Source: Phycisphaerae bacterium
Lineage (GTDB): Bacteria; Planctomycetota; Phycisphaerae; Phycisphaerales; SM1A02
Length of the DNA: 6,316 bases
Reading direction: 5' to 3'
Assembly (NCBI GenBank): GCA_002684755.1
Contig: NYVS01000110.1
Location: 11,058-17,373, forward strand
The position numbers were made by a program, and so were the translations under genes. The notes below the pieces were generated by a model, which worked only from the letters and a program-made list of their open reading frames with translations, searched no databases and was not told where the DNA came from. How positions within the stretch are numbered: the stretch's first letter is position 1; each line of letters starts with the position of its first letter. Below, one piece after another: positions 1-5,562 of the stretch.

Positions 1-182
1 CCGATGTCGAAGACGGCGGTGTCGATGGAGCCCGGAACCGACCCGGTGGACCAGTTCGACGAAAGGTCGAAATCGCCTCCGCCCGAATTGATCCAGTTGT
101 TGTCGCCCTTCTGTGCGAAGGCGGCCGATGCGGGCAGGAGAAGAAGGAACGTGGTGGCGATGGCGGAGGTTGAAAACTTCAT
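1..182 (-). CDS. Secreted protein, 5' end only (cut by window start)
   Basis: The minus strand from the ATG at 182-180 reads 60 codons without a stop and runs off the window. The protein begins MKFSTSAIATTFLLLLPASA, a classic signal peptide: one Lys, then a hydrophobic core, then an AFA-Q type cleavage site at about residues 21-24. The mature start carries N-N-W at 28-30, GGGDFDL at 34-40, NWS at 43-45, a PG at 50-51 and DTAVFDIG at 54-61. The same motif order follows the signal peptide of the neighbouring secreted protein (505-2598), so the two are probably paralogues. An AAGG about 5 bases upstream of the ATG may act as ribosome binding site. W/GG/NWS/D-A-F motifs of this kind occur at the start of beta-solenoid, autotransporter-like repeats in exported proteins of this phylum (family knowledge). 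The function is unknown. The reading frame and export are well supported; the rest of the protein lies outside the window. Confidence 0.8.
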   Translation of the reverse strand, partial: MKFSTSAIATTFLLLLPASAAFAQKGDNNWINSGGGDFDLSSNWSTGSVPGSIDTAVFDI

Positions 183-504
183 GAACCTTGATCCTAGCTC
201 GGGCGTTTCGGGTGTGACGTTCCCCGGAGGGAATCGTGAGGGGTCGTCGTTGATTCTGAATGGAGTCATCGAGTCGGACGGATCGGGGGTTGGTGCCGTG
301 CCTTCGATGTCGGTGGTCGATCTCGTTTTCGTCGAGTCGTGGAGGGCGAGGGCCAGACGCGTCACCGGCGCGACGCGGTCGCCGAGTGAAATCAATGGAA
401 TGGTCCTTCGTCTCGTGCGGGTCGCTCGTTCGTCCTTCGTTTCATGTCGCTCACTGGTCGTCCGTCCTGTCTGCGACGAAAGTGACTGATGTTCGGTCTC
501 CCGG
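183..504. other. Intergenic region between the two secreted-protein genes
   Basis: This 322-base stretch lies between the stop of the larger secreted protein and the start of the partial one, both on the minus strand. I see no convincing gene here; the open frames across it lack family resemblance and ribosome binding sites. No hairpin followed by a T-run is present, so termination of the upstream gene is unexplained. It should hold the promoter of the partial gene. The only weak candidate is TAGGAT on the minus strand (about 191-196), 8 bases before the ATG, with no matching -35. Confidence 0.5.
403..453. repeat. Imperfect short direct repeat
   Basis: Two imperfect copies of a unit beginning GTCCTTCGT and ending GTCGCTC or TGTCGCTC occur at 403-427 and 432-453, about 29 bases apart. 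The second copy lacks three bases in the middle. A third, weaker GTCCGTCC lies just after. It sits in the gap between the two secreted-protein genes. It may be a small slippage duplication; there is no evidence for a function. Confidence 0.4.
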
Positions 505-2598
505 TCAGATCGAGCACGGGCCCCAGAGGCTGAGGAAGAGGCCGAGATCCGCCGAATTCACGACGCCGTTCTGATCGAGATCCTGGGCACAGCCTTCACA
601 GGGGCCCCATGCACCGATGATCGAGCCGAGGTCGCCGCCGTCGACCACACCGTCTCCGTTGAAGTCCGCCTTGCTGCAGGCGGGCGTCTCGATGGTCTGC
701 AGGCCGAGGAGATTCACCGCAGGGTCGCCACCCTTGAGCGGCAAGGCGCCGATGCTGAGCGAAGGTCGCTCGGACGTCGGCGTGCCACCCGTCCCCAGCG
801 CGAGCGCGCTGACCGCATCTCCGAGCGGAATCACGTTGACGAGATCGATCAGGATCCCGTCACCCGGTCCTTCGATCGGTCGTGGACGGAGGACGAGGAG
901 TTCGGGGTCCTGATTGTTCTCGCCGATCATCGCGATCAGGATCTCGGGGCCCGGCACGTCGTCGAACTGCCCGGTGGTGATCGCGGTGGCGATCATGCCG
1001 GCCGGAAGGGGGATCGAGCTTCGACTGAAGTCGATCTCTCCACGAATCAGATCGAGGTTGCCGGTCGTCGTGATGACCAGGGTCTCCGGTGAACCATCAC
1101 CATCGACATCCGTCGACGCCACGCCGTTGGGGATGCCGGACAACGGCACGGTGCCCACGACTTCGAGGCTGCCATCGACCGGATCGGGCTGCACGATCGT
1201 CAGGATCCCGGTCGGGGAACCGCCGCGAAGTCCGCTCGCCGTTCCGCCCACGCCGACGGGTGGATCGGGGTCCTTCTTGTTCTCGTCGTCGATCGGTGAG
1301 GATGGGCCGGGCTCCTCGCCGACCTCGACTTCCGAAACCTTCTCGAACGTGCCGCCGCCGCGCGACTTGTATCCGGTGGCGGTTCCGGTCGTTCGGGACA
1401 CCACGAAGAGATCCGCGCCGCCAGAGACCAGGTTGCCTTCCGCCTCGCCGAGGTCGATGGTCGCGATCGAAGCCGGACCCGCGGGAACGACGAGATTCTC
1501 GGCGGCCACGAGCGCGTCGGGGTCCTCGTCGGGATTGAGCAGGATCGACAGGTCGTCGTCTCCGAAGTTGGCGATCGCGAGGTCGATGGTGCCGTCACCG
1601 TCGTAGTCGCCGCTGGCGATGTCCACGGGGATCAGACCGATCACGTAGTCGAAGGGGCCGGCGATTCCACCACTGGCGGTCGGCTGGTAGATGCGAAGCT
1701 TGCCCGCTTCGGTGGCGATCACGATCTCGTCGATCCCGTCTCCATCGAGATCGGCGGCCTCGATCGCGAAGGTAGGTGATCCGATCTCGAGCGATTGGCC
1801 CGGCACCGCGACGTTCGTGGTCTCCGCCGTCCGGATCGTGCCGATCAGTCGATCCGGGGTGCCGTCACCATCGGTGTCGATGAACTCCGGCGCGATTCTC
1901 CGACCCGGCTGGGCGGCCGTCACGATCGCGGGGACCGAGGCGTTCTGGATGCCCGACGGCACGAAGAGAAGATCGATGGTGGTTCCAAGCGGAGGAAGCA
2001 GCGCCCCCGGCTGGCGGATGATCTCGATGGTGCCTTCGAGCGACGCACCCTTCTTTGCGAGGAGCACCGGGTCCGACGTCGAAGTACCGGAATCCTGGTC
2101 GAGTTCGAAACGGACCGTGGCGCTCGGTCGGAGGTCGAAGAACAGCGTTCCGATCCTCGAGCTCGGTGCGATCGCGAACTGGCTGGCGAATCCCTGATTG
2201 CCGACCTCGATGAAACTCAGGAAGGCGGGACTCCCGGGATCCAGCTGAAGCCGGAGCCTGCCGGGGCGAAAGTCACTGTTGGAAGGCCGTCCACCGATGT
2301 CGAGGAACTCGGCGAAGAGGACTTGTCCGACGCCGGAGAAGCGAGCATTCACGTCGTCCCCACCGATTTCGATGCCGCCTATCTGGCCACTGGTGCCGAG
2401 CACGGTGTACGGCTGGGAACCACCCACCTCGAACACCGCGGTGTCGAACGGTCCCGGAATCTCCTGGAGCGACCAGTTCCCGGGATCATCGAGATTGCCG
2501 CCCTCCGGACGCAGCCACTGATTCTCGACCTGTTGGGCGAGCGCGGTGGTCGTCGAGAGAAGCAGGGTGGAGATCAGGATCGAAATCGAATGTTTCAT
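505..2598 (-). CDS. Secreted FG-GAP/VCBS-type repeat protein with C-terminal dockerin-like domain
   Basis: An exported protein of 697 residues, probably on or outside the cell surface. I start it at the ATG at 2598-2596 because MKHSISILISTLLLSTTTAL opens a signal peptide with an ALA-Q cleavage site near residue 21; the frame stays open for 85 more codons upstream, but those look non-coding. A GGGAG lies 10 bases before this ATG. Residues 26-60 (NQW, GGNLDD, NWS, DTAVFEVGG) and 60-195 look like beta-solenoid repeat. From about 240 to 600 come FG-GAP/VCBS-like repeats with Asp-rich calcium-type loops: DTDGDGTPD (241-249), DLDGDGID (283-290), DYDGDGTID (331-339), DVDGDG (497-502). Residues 645-694 hold two dockerin-like loops, DFNGDGVVDGGD and DLDQNGVVNSAD, each followed by an [AL]WGPC motif. 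FG-GAP repeats usually form a beta-propeller for ligand or matrix binding (family knowledge); the ligand here is unknown. No cohesin is in the window. Confidence 0.88.
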   Translation of the reverse strand: MKHSISILISTLLLSTTTALAQQVENQWLRPEGGNLDDPGNWSLQEIPGPFDTAVFEVGGSQPYTVLGTSGQIGGIEIGGDDVNARFSGVGQVLFAEFLDIGGRPSNSDFRPGRLRLQLDPGSPAFLSFIEVGNQGFASQFAIAPSSRIGTLFFDLRPSATVRFELDQDSGTSTSDPVLLAKKGASLEGTIEIIRQPGALLPPLGTTIDLLFVPSGIQNASVPAIVTAAQPGRRIAPEFIDTDGDGTPDRLIGTIRTAETTNVAVPGQSLEIGSPTFAIEAADLDGDGIDEIVIATEAGKLRIYQPTASGGIAGPFDYVIGLIPVDIASGDYDGDGTIDLAIANFGDDDLSILLNPDEDPDALVAAENLVVPAGPASIATIDLGEAEGNLVSGGADLFVVSRTTGTATGYKSRGGGTFEKVSEVEVGEEPGPSSPIDDENKKDPDPPVGVGGTASGLRGGSPTGILTIVQPDPVDGSLEVVGTVPLSGIPNGVASTDVDGDGSPETLVITTTGNLDLIRGEIDFSRSSIPLPAGMIATAITTGQFDDVPGPEILIAMIGENNQDPELLVLRPRPIEGPGDGILIDLVNVIPLGDAVSALALGTGGTPTSERPSLSIGALPLKGGDPAVNLLGLQTIETPACSKADFNGDGVVDGGDLGSIIGAWGPCEGCAQDLDQNGVVNSADLGLFLSLWGPCSI

Positions 2599-2662
2599 CT
2601 GAACCAGACTCCCGGGGGGTGAGGACCCGGACGGCCCCGATGTTCGAGGACGCCGCATCTTC

Positions 2663-2691
2663 ATTGTCCAAGTCGAAGCGATCGAACTCAA
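2663..2691 (-). promoter_or_regulatory. Candidate promoter of the dockerin-like secreted protein
   Basis: On the minus strand TTGAGT (2691-2686) and GACAAT (2668-2663) are separated by exactly 17 bases. Each matches 4 of 6 bases of the sigma-70 consensus. Transcription would start near 2656, giving a leader of about 57 bases before the ATG at 2598. It lies downstream of the small-RNA terminator at 2897-2925, so the gene would not depend on read-through from that RNA. This is a consensus match only. Confidence 0.4.
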
Positions 2692-2896
2692 CGCCAAATC
2701 GAGAAGTACGGAAGTGGGACGGTGGCATGGAAAACGCCATCCACGCCGCTCCGGGGTTGGTAGCGATCGAATCCGAGGTTTGTGACACCATGGCGGTGGA
2801 TCTGCGTGTTTCTCAGCCGGTCGTTCGTGAAATTGAAGTGTGTTATCAGGCACCGCAACGGTCCCGTGCAGCGTTCTGGTGCGATGCGGCGGGCGT
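2692..2896. other. Non-coding stretch without identified features
   Basis: These 205 bases lie between the candidate promoter of the secreted protein and the small-RNA terminator. Open frames cross it on both strands, including the upstream extension of the secreted-protein frame, but their translations are rich in Pro, Arg, Cys and Trp and resemble no family. I see no strong hairpin, repeat or RNA gene. Confidence 0.45.
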
Positions 2897-2925
2897 AAAA
2901 AAGTACCCCCGGCCGAAGCCGGGGG
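2897..2925 (-). terminator. Intrinsic terminator of the small RNA
   Basis: Read on the minus strand, an 8-bp all-GC stem (CCCCCGGC with GCCGGGGG, 2925-2906) closes a C(UUCG)G tetraloop and is followed by UAC and six U residues (2902-2897). This is a textbook Rho-independent terminator. On the plus strand the hairpin is followed by purines with no T-run, so the orientation is clear. No protein gene ends here on the minus strand, which implies a non-coding transcript upstream of it. Confidence 0.85.
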
Positions 2926-3018
2926 CGGAGGGAGGGAAAAGGGCTGATTGAACGAGGTGAGGAATTGATTCCCGGACCTCGGAGTCCCCGAAGGGGCTCT
3001 CGATGATTGCTCATCGAT
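2897..3018 (-). ncRNA. Candidate structured small RNA, about 122 nt, family not recognised
   Basis: On the minus strand, three hairpins follow one another with no gap. 3017-3000 has a perfect 7-bp stem with a GCAA (GNRA) loop. 2999-2982 is GAGCCCC-UUCG-GGGACUC, with one C-A mismatch or a bulged A. 2981-2953 pairs CGAGGU with ACCUCG, then has a small internal loop, then pairs GGGAA with UUCCU around a UCAA loop. A pyrimidine-rich linker (about 2952-2926) leads to the terminator hairpin with a UUCG loop and U-run at 2925-2897. The stable loop types appear only on this strand (UUGC and CGAA on the other). A promoter-like pair lies just upstream and would start the RNA at the base of hairpin 1. 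It could be a trans-acting sRNA or a leader/attenuator of the secreted-protein gene 300 bases downstream. It does not look like tRNA, 5S, SRP RNA or 6S RNA. Existence is inferred from structure; the function is unknown. Confidence 0.62.
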
Positions 3019-3023
3019 GTCTA

Positions 3024-3051
3024 ACTATGGCATCCGGTGGAAGAAATGCAA
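3024..3051 (-). promoter_or_regulatory. Candidate promoter of the small RNA
   Basis: On the minus strand TTGCAT (3051-3046) is followed after 16 bases by CATAGT (3029-3024). The -10 is preceded by TG one base away, which is an extended -10 arrangement. The region is AT-rich compared with its surroundings. The expected start, about 6-7 bases past the -10, is near 3018, exactly one base before the first hairpin stem. The -35 matches only 3 of 6 consensus bases, so the extended -10 carries most of the weight. Confidence 0.5.
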
Positions 3052-3091
3052 GAACATAGCTCCGAAAATGGGCCTTTTTCCGGCCGTGCCC

Positions 3092-3124
3092 TCACCATCG
3101 GACGCCGGCACGACGATGTGGTGA
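3092..3124. repeat. Inverted repeat between the small RNA and the DUF1573 gene
   Basis: TCACCATCG (3092-3100) is mirrored by CGA-TG-TGGTGA (3114-3124): nine arm bases, with a two-base insertion in the right arm and a 13-base spacer. It sits between the divergent candidate promoters of the small RNA and the DUF1573 lipoprotein gene. It could be an operator for a dimeric regulator, or chance. No T-run follows on either strand, so it is not a terminator. Confidence 0.3.
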
Positions 3125-3128
3125 TGGC

Positions 3129-3172
3129 GGGCCTCGGTGCTCCAAAAGACCGCGGAAAGGGGCCTCGGTGCT
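3129..3172 (+). repeat. Two perfect 13-bp direct repeats upstream of the DUF1573 gene
   Basis: GGGCCTCGGTGCT occurs at 3129-3141 and again at 3160-3172, 31 bases apart, which is close to three helical turns and so on the same DNA face. The second copy runs into the candidate -10 of the DUF1573 gene. This could be a paired regulator-binding site or a small local duplication. Confidence 0.5.
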
Positions 3173-3177
3173 ACCAT
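3148..3177 (+). promoter_or_regulatory. Candidate promoter of the DUF1573 lipoprotein gene
   Basis: TACCAT (3172-3177) has the TAnnnT form of a -10 and is preceded by TGC, an extended -10 arrangement. No TTGACA-like -35 is present. Instead GACCGC (3148-3153) lies 18 bases upstream of the hexamer, the same element and spacing as found before the permease gene. Transcription would begin near 3184 and leave a leader of about 25 bases that contains the AGGAG ribosome binding site. Confidence 0.35.
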
Positions 3178-3197
3178 TCCCTCCTTCTTCGACCACC

Positions 3198-3202
3198 AGG
3201 AG
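3198..3202 (+). promoter_or_regulatory. Ribosome binding site that sets the DUF1573 gene start
   Basis: AGGAG at 3198-3202 lies 6 bases before the ATG at 3209. It favours this start over the upstream in-frame ATG at 3137, which has no such site and would put 24 residues ahead of the lipoprotein signal. Confidence 0.75.
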
Positions 3203-3208
3203 CGATCA

Positions 3209-4447
3209 ATGCGTTCATCCACCGGCCTGACTTCCGTCATTCACCGTCACCGTTCAGCCTTGCTCCTCGCCGTCCTTGCGGCGCTCGGCGGCTGTGGAGA
3301 CGGGGCGGCGACGAACCCGCCCGAGAAGACCGCCGAAGCGACCGTGGCCGCCAACAAGCCCGCGAATCCCGATGCCGTCGTGCTGCCGGAGGCCCGTGGC
3401 ACGGCGGACCCCAGCATTTCGCAGACGTCGCTCACGGATTCGCCGCCGGTCGAGATCGTTCCCAACATCCTCGACTTCGGTTTCATCCCGCCCAATCAGG
3501 ATGCCGAAGGGTCCGTCAAGATCTTCAATCGCGGCACCGAGCCGTTGATGATTCTCGCCGCGGAGCCCTCCTGCAAGTGCACGACGCTCAGTGATCTGGG
3601 GGGGACCACGATTCCGCCCGGGGAAAGCGTCGATCTCGCGGCCGTGCTCGAAGGCGCCCCGAACACCGGCCCCAAGACCGCTTCGATCAAGGTGCTCTTC
3701 GATGGCTACTCGGTGGTCGAAGTCGTCGACCTGAAGGCGGAGATCACGCTTCCGATCCGGGCGATTCCCCCGCACATCAACGCGGTCCGGAACCAGAATC
3801 GCCAGGGACGGATCGTGGTCGAGGCGATCGACGGCGAGCCGTTCTCGATCTGCTCGTTCCATGGACTCCCGCCGACCTATCTCGGCTTCGACCCCGCGAC
3901 CGACGAACCGAGGAGCCAGTACATCCTCTCCTTCGACCTCGATCGCCTCCCCGCGCCGTATCCGAGATATCTCGTCATCGAGACGGATCGTCCGGAGACG
4001 CCGATGATCGACGTCTATCTTCGACACGAGACCACGCTGCCGAAGCCGAATCGGAATCTCCGGATGGCCGGCGGCTTTCGATTCCCGCTGGGCCTGATCA
4101 AGCAGGGTTCGTTCGTCGACTTCGAAGTCCGATTCGACACCGTCTCGTCGCCCATCGCCACCGTGATCAGCGAATCACCCGACTGTCGGGCCCAGATGCT
4201 CGGCATCACGACCGAGGAGACGGAGGACGGGATCATCACGCTGGTGAAGATTCGCGTCACGCCCGCCTCGGACTACGTCGGCGTGCTCTACGCCTCGCTC
4301 TCGGCGATGACCGCCGACGGCCAGACCGCACCGTTCCACGTCTTCGGCGTCGTGTCGCCGGATGGTGAACCCTGTGTCGGTCCGACCCGCGAGCCGCTGC
4401 CGCCCTCGGCGGGCCCCGGTCCCCGCCCGGCATCGACCTCCGGCTGA
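3209..4447 (+). CDS. DUF1573 domain lipoprotein
   Basis: A 412-residue exported lipoprotein. The N-terminus (MRSSTGLTSVIHRHR, then the hydrophobic core SALLLAVLAALGGC) has an LGGC lipobox with Cys29 as the lipidation site, followed by a low-complexity Ala/Pro/Glu linker to about residue 80. Residues 82-175 match DUF1573, an Ig-like beta-sandwich family: PNILDFGFIPPNQDAEGSV, then the signature SCKCT (121-125) and an IPPGES turn (135-140). The family is abundant in Planctomycetota and Bacteroidetes and its role is not established. Residues 180-390 look like further beta-rich, possibly Ig-like, sequence that I do not recognise; it has isolated Cys at 215, 326 and 389. The tail (390-412) is Pro-rich. 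The gene stands alone: a divergent non-coding region lies upstream and a hairpin terminator follows 25 bases after the stop. Family and export are secure; the function is unknown. Confidence 0.88.
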   Translation: MRSSTGLTSVIHRHRSALLLAVLAALGGCGDGAATNPPEKTAEATVAANKPANPDAVVLPEARGTADPSISQTSLTDSPPVEIVPNILDFGFIPPNQDAEGSVKIFNRGTEPLMILAAEPSCKCTTLSDLGGTTIPPGESVDLAAVLEGAPNTGPKTASIKVLFDGYSVVEVVDLKAEITLPIRAIPPHINAVRNQNRQGRIVVEAIDGEPFSICSFHGLPPTYLGFDPATDEPRSQYILSFDLDRLPAPYPRYLVIETDRPETPMIDVYLRHETTLPKPNRNLRMAGGFRFPLGLIKQGSFVDFEVRFDTVSSPIATVISESPDCRAQMLGITTEETEDGIITLVKIRVTPASDYVGVLYASLSAMTADGQTAPFHVFGVVSPDGEPCVGPTREPLPPSAGPGPRPASTSG

Positions 4448-4472
4448 CCCCGGTTCGGCGCTTCGAACATCA

Positions 4473-4508
4473 AAGGCCCGGCGGCACGAACACGTGCGGC
4501 CGGGCCTT
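4473..4508. terminator. Bidirectional terminator between convergent genes
   Basis: AAGGCCCGGC (4473-4482) pairs perfectly with GCCGGGCCTT (4499-4508). Inside, after one G-G mismatch, GCACG pairs with CGTGC around an AACA loop, giving about 15 bp of stem. On the plus strand it is followed by the T-rich CGCTTCTC; on the minus strand by TGATG after the terminal T's of the stem. It sits 25 bases after the DUF1573 gene and 37 bases past the end of the converging permease gene, so it can serve both. Confidence 0.75.
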
Positions 4509-4545
4509 CGCTTCTCACCGGTCCGTTCGATGCCGGGCGCGTCGG

Positions 4546-5367
4546 TCAGATCGAACCGATCATCCGAATCCCGGCGAAACCCATCAGCAGGATGAATGCG
4601 ATTCGGATCGTGGTGATCGGAAGCCGGCGAACGAGACGGGCCCCGAGCCAGCTGCCGAGAACCGCGGCGGGCACGATCGCCGCGGCGATGAGCAGTGAAT
4701 CGGTGGCCGAGAGCGATCGGCCCTCGGCGTCCACGAGTTCGCTCAGGCTCAGGTTCTTGTAGATCGCGCCCATCAGGGCCATCGGCAGCGTCACCGCGGC
4801 CGAGGCGACGATCGCGGTTCGCAGCGGAACCTTGGCCAGAAATCGAAGGCCCGGAACCGCGACGAGTCCGCCGCCGATTCCAAGGAGTCCACCGAGGAAG
4901 CCCATGAAGCCGCCGATGCCGGCGAGGATCAGGCGAGAGGGTGGACCCGCGTCGGCCTGTTCCGTCGTCGACGGATCCGGATCCGTTTCGGTGCGGCTCC
5001 GCAGGAGTCGGAACGCCTCGAGTCCCGACATGAGGATCAGAAAGCCGCCGAAGACGCCGGCGAGGATCTCGGCGTCGAGGTGGTTGCTGGCGAGGACGCC
5101 CAGCAACACCATCACGACCGCGGCGGGGAGCATGCGAAGGACGAGTCCTCGGTCGATCGCGCCGGCCCGGTGGTGGGTCAGGGTCGCGGTTCCGGCGACG
5201 AACACGTTCAGCACCATCGCGGCCGCCTGGTAGATCTGCTGGTCGGGGCCGATCAGGAGCGTCGCGGCGGGAATGAAGACGGTGGAGCCGCCGATGCCCA
5301 GCAGGCCGCCGATCAGTCCGGCGGCGAGTCCGATGCCACCGAATGCGACGATCTCGAGGAGAGCCAT
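4546..5367 (-). CDS. TauE/SafE family (sulfite exporter-like) membrane permease
   Basis: A 273-residue integral membrane protein of the usual length for this family, which exports or imports small organic or sulfur-containing anions such as sulfite or sulfoacetate. It is visibly an internal duplication. GLAAGLIGGLLGIGGS at 13-28 is echoed by GGFMGFLGGLLGIGGG at 152-167, each followed by a V-x-V/I-P-type turn. Hydrophobic segments lie at about 5-40, 47-66, 74-93, 99-117, 145-175, 183-203, 224-247 and 252-271. A charged, Pro/Asp-rich loop at 122-144 links the two halves. The substrate cannot be assigned: no sulfur-metabolism gene is adjacent. The ATG at 5367-5365 has no visible Shine-Dalgarno sequence, and a TACACT hexamer ends 6 bases before it, so a leaderless mRNA is possible. 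No alternative ATG lies close upstream in frame. Confidence 0.9.
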   Translation of the reverse strand: MALLEIVAFGGIGLAAGLIGGLLGIGGSTVFIPAATLLIGPDQQIYQAAAMVLNVFVAGTATLTHHRAGAIDRGLVLRMLPAAVVMVLLGVLASNHLDAEILAGVFGGFLILMSGLEAFRLLRSRTETDPDPSTTEQADAGPPSRLILAGIGGFMGFLGGLLGIGGGLVAVPGLRFLAKVPLRTAIVASAAVTLPMALMGAIYKNLSLSELVDAEGRSLSATDSLLIAAAIVPAAVLGSWLGARLVRRLPITTIRIAFILLMGFAGIRMIGSI

Positions 5368-5373
5368 CGCCGG

Positions 5374-5403
5374 AGTGTACGCAATGCCGACGGTGGTGCG
5401 GTC
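5374..5403 (-). promoter_or_regulatory. Candidate promoter of the permease gene, possibly leaderless
   Basis: On the minus strand GACCGC (5403-5398) is followed after 18 bases by TACACT (5379-5374), which ends 6 bases before the ATG. If TACACT is the -10, transcription starts at or next to the A of the start codon. The GACCGC-N18-TAC layout equals that before the DUF1573 gene. There is no consensus -35. Confidence 0.35.
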
Positions 5404-5562
5404 TGTGCGGGTCGGGCCGGTCCGGAAACGACAAAGTCACGAGCGAGGCGACGAACACCGTTGCGGGGATCCCGGAATCGCGCAACCTCGTCGTTCGATC
5501 GCACCGTGGGTTGAATCACCGTCGTTCAGCGGTGGAACACCACGGCGCCGGAGCAAGCCGAC

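Noticed and set aside
914..2622. Several long plus-strand open frames opposite the secreted-protein gene.
   Set aside because: They mirror the codon bias of the minus-strand gene and show Arg- and Ser-rich composition, no domains and no ribosome binding sites.
2599..2853. The secreted-protein frame stays open for 85 codons upstream of the chosen ATG.
   Set aside because: The extension has no signal-peptide character, is rich in Pro, Arg, Trp and Cys, and would bury the clear signal peptide that starts at 2598. The candidate promoter also lies within it.
2906..2925. Reading the 2906-2925 hairpin as a plus-strand terminator.
   Set aside because: The plus strand continues with GGAGGGAGGG and no T-run; the A-run precedes the stem, which fits only the minus strand.
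2619..2951. A 110-codon plus-strand frame in the intergenic region.
   Set aside because: It runs through the small RNA terminator and the secreted-protein promoter, has no recognisable motif and no ribosome binding site.
3024..3240. A small minus-strand protein frame between the small RNA and the DUF1573 gene.
   Set aside because: It overlaps the start of the DUF1573 gene, lacks a ribosome binding site, and its composition is off-frame-like.
4175..5485. A 436-codon open frame on the minus strand overlapping the permease gene.
   Set aside because: Its translation is Arg/Pro/Gly-rich low-complexity sequence typical of an off-frame reading of GC-rich DNA, whereas the other frame encodes a clear TauE/SafE protein.
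5460..5486. Inverted repeat GTTGCG...CGCAAC around a GGGATCCC palindrome in the divergent region before the 3D-domain gene.
   Set aside because: Six-base arms with a 15-base spacer are easily reached by chance in GC-rich DNA, and there is no matching promoter to anchor an operator interpretation.
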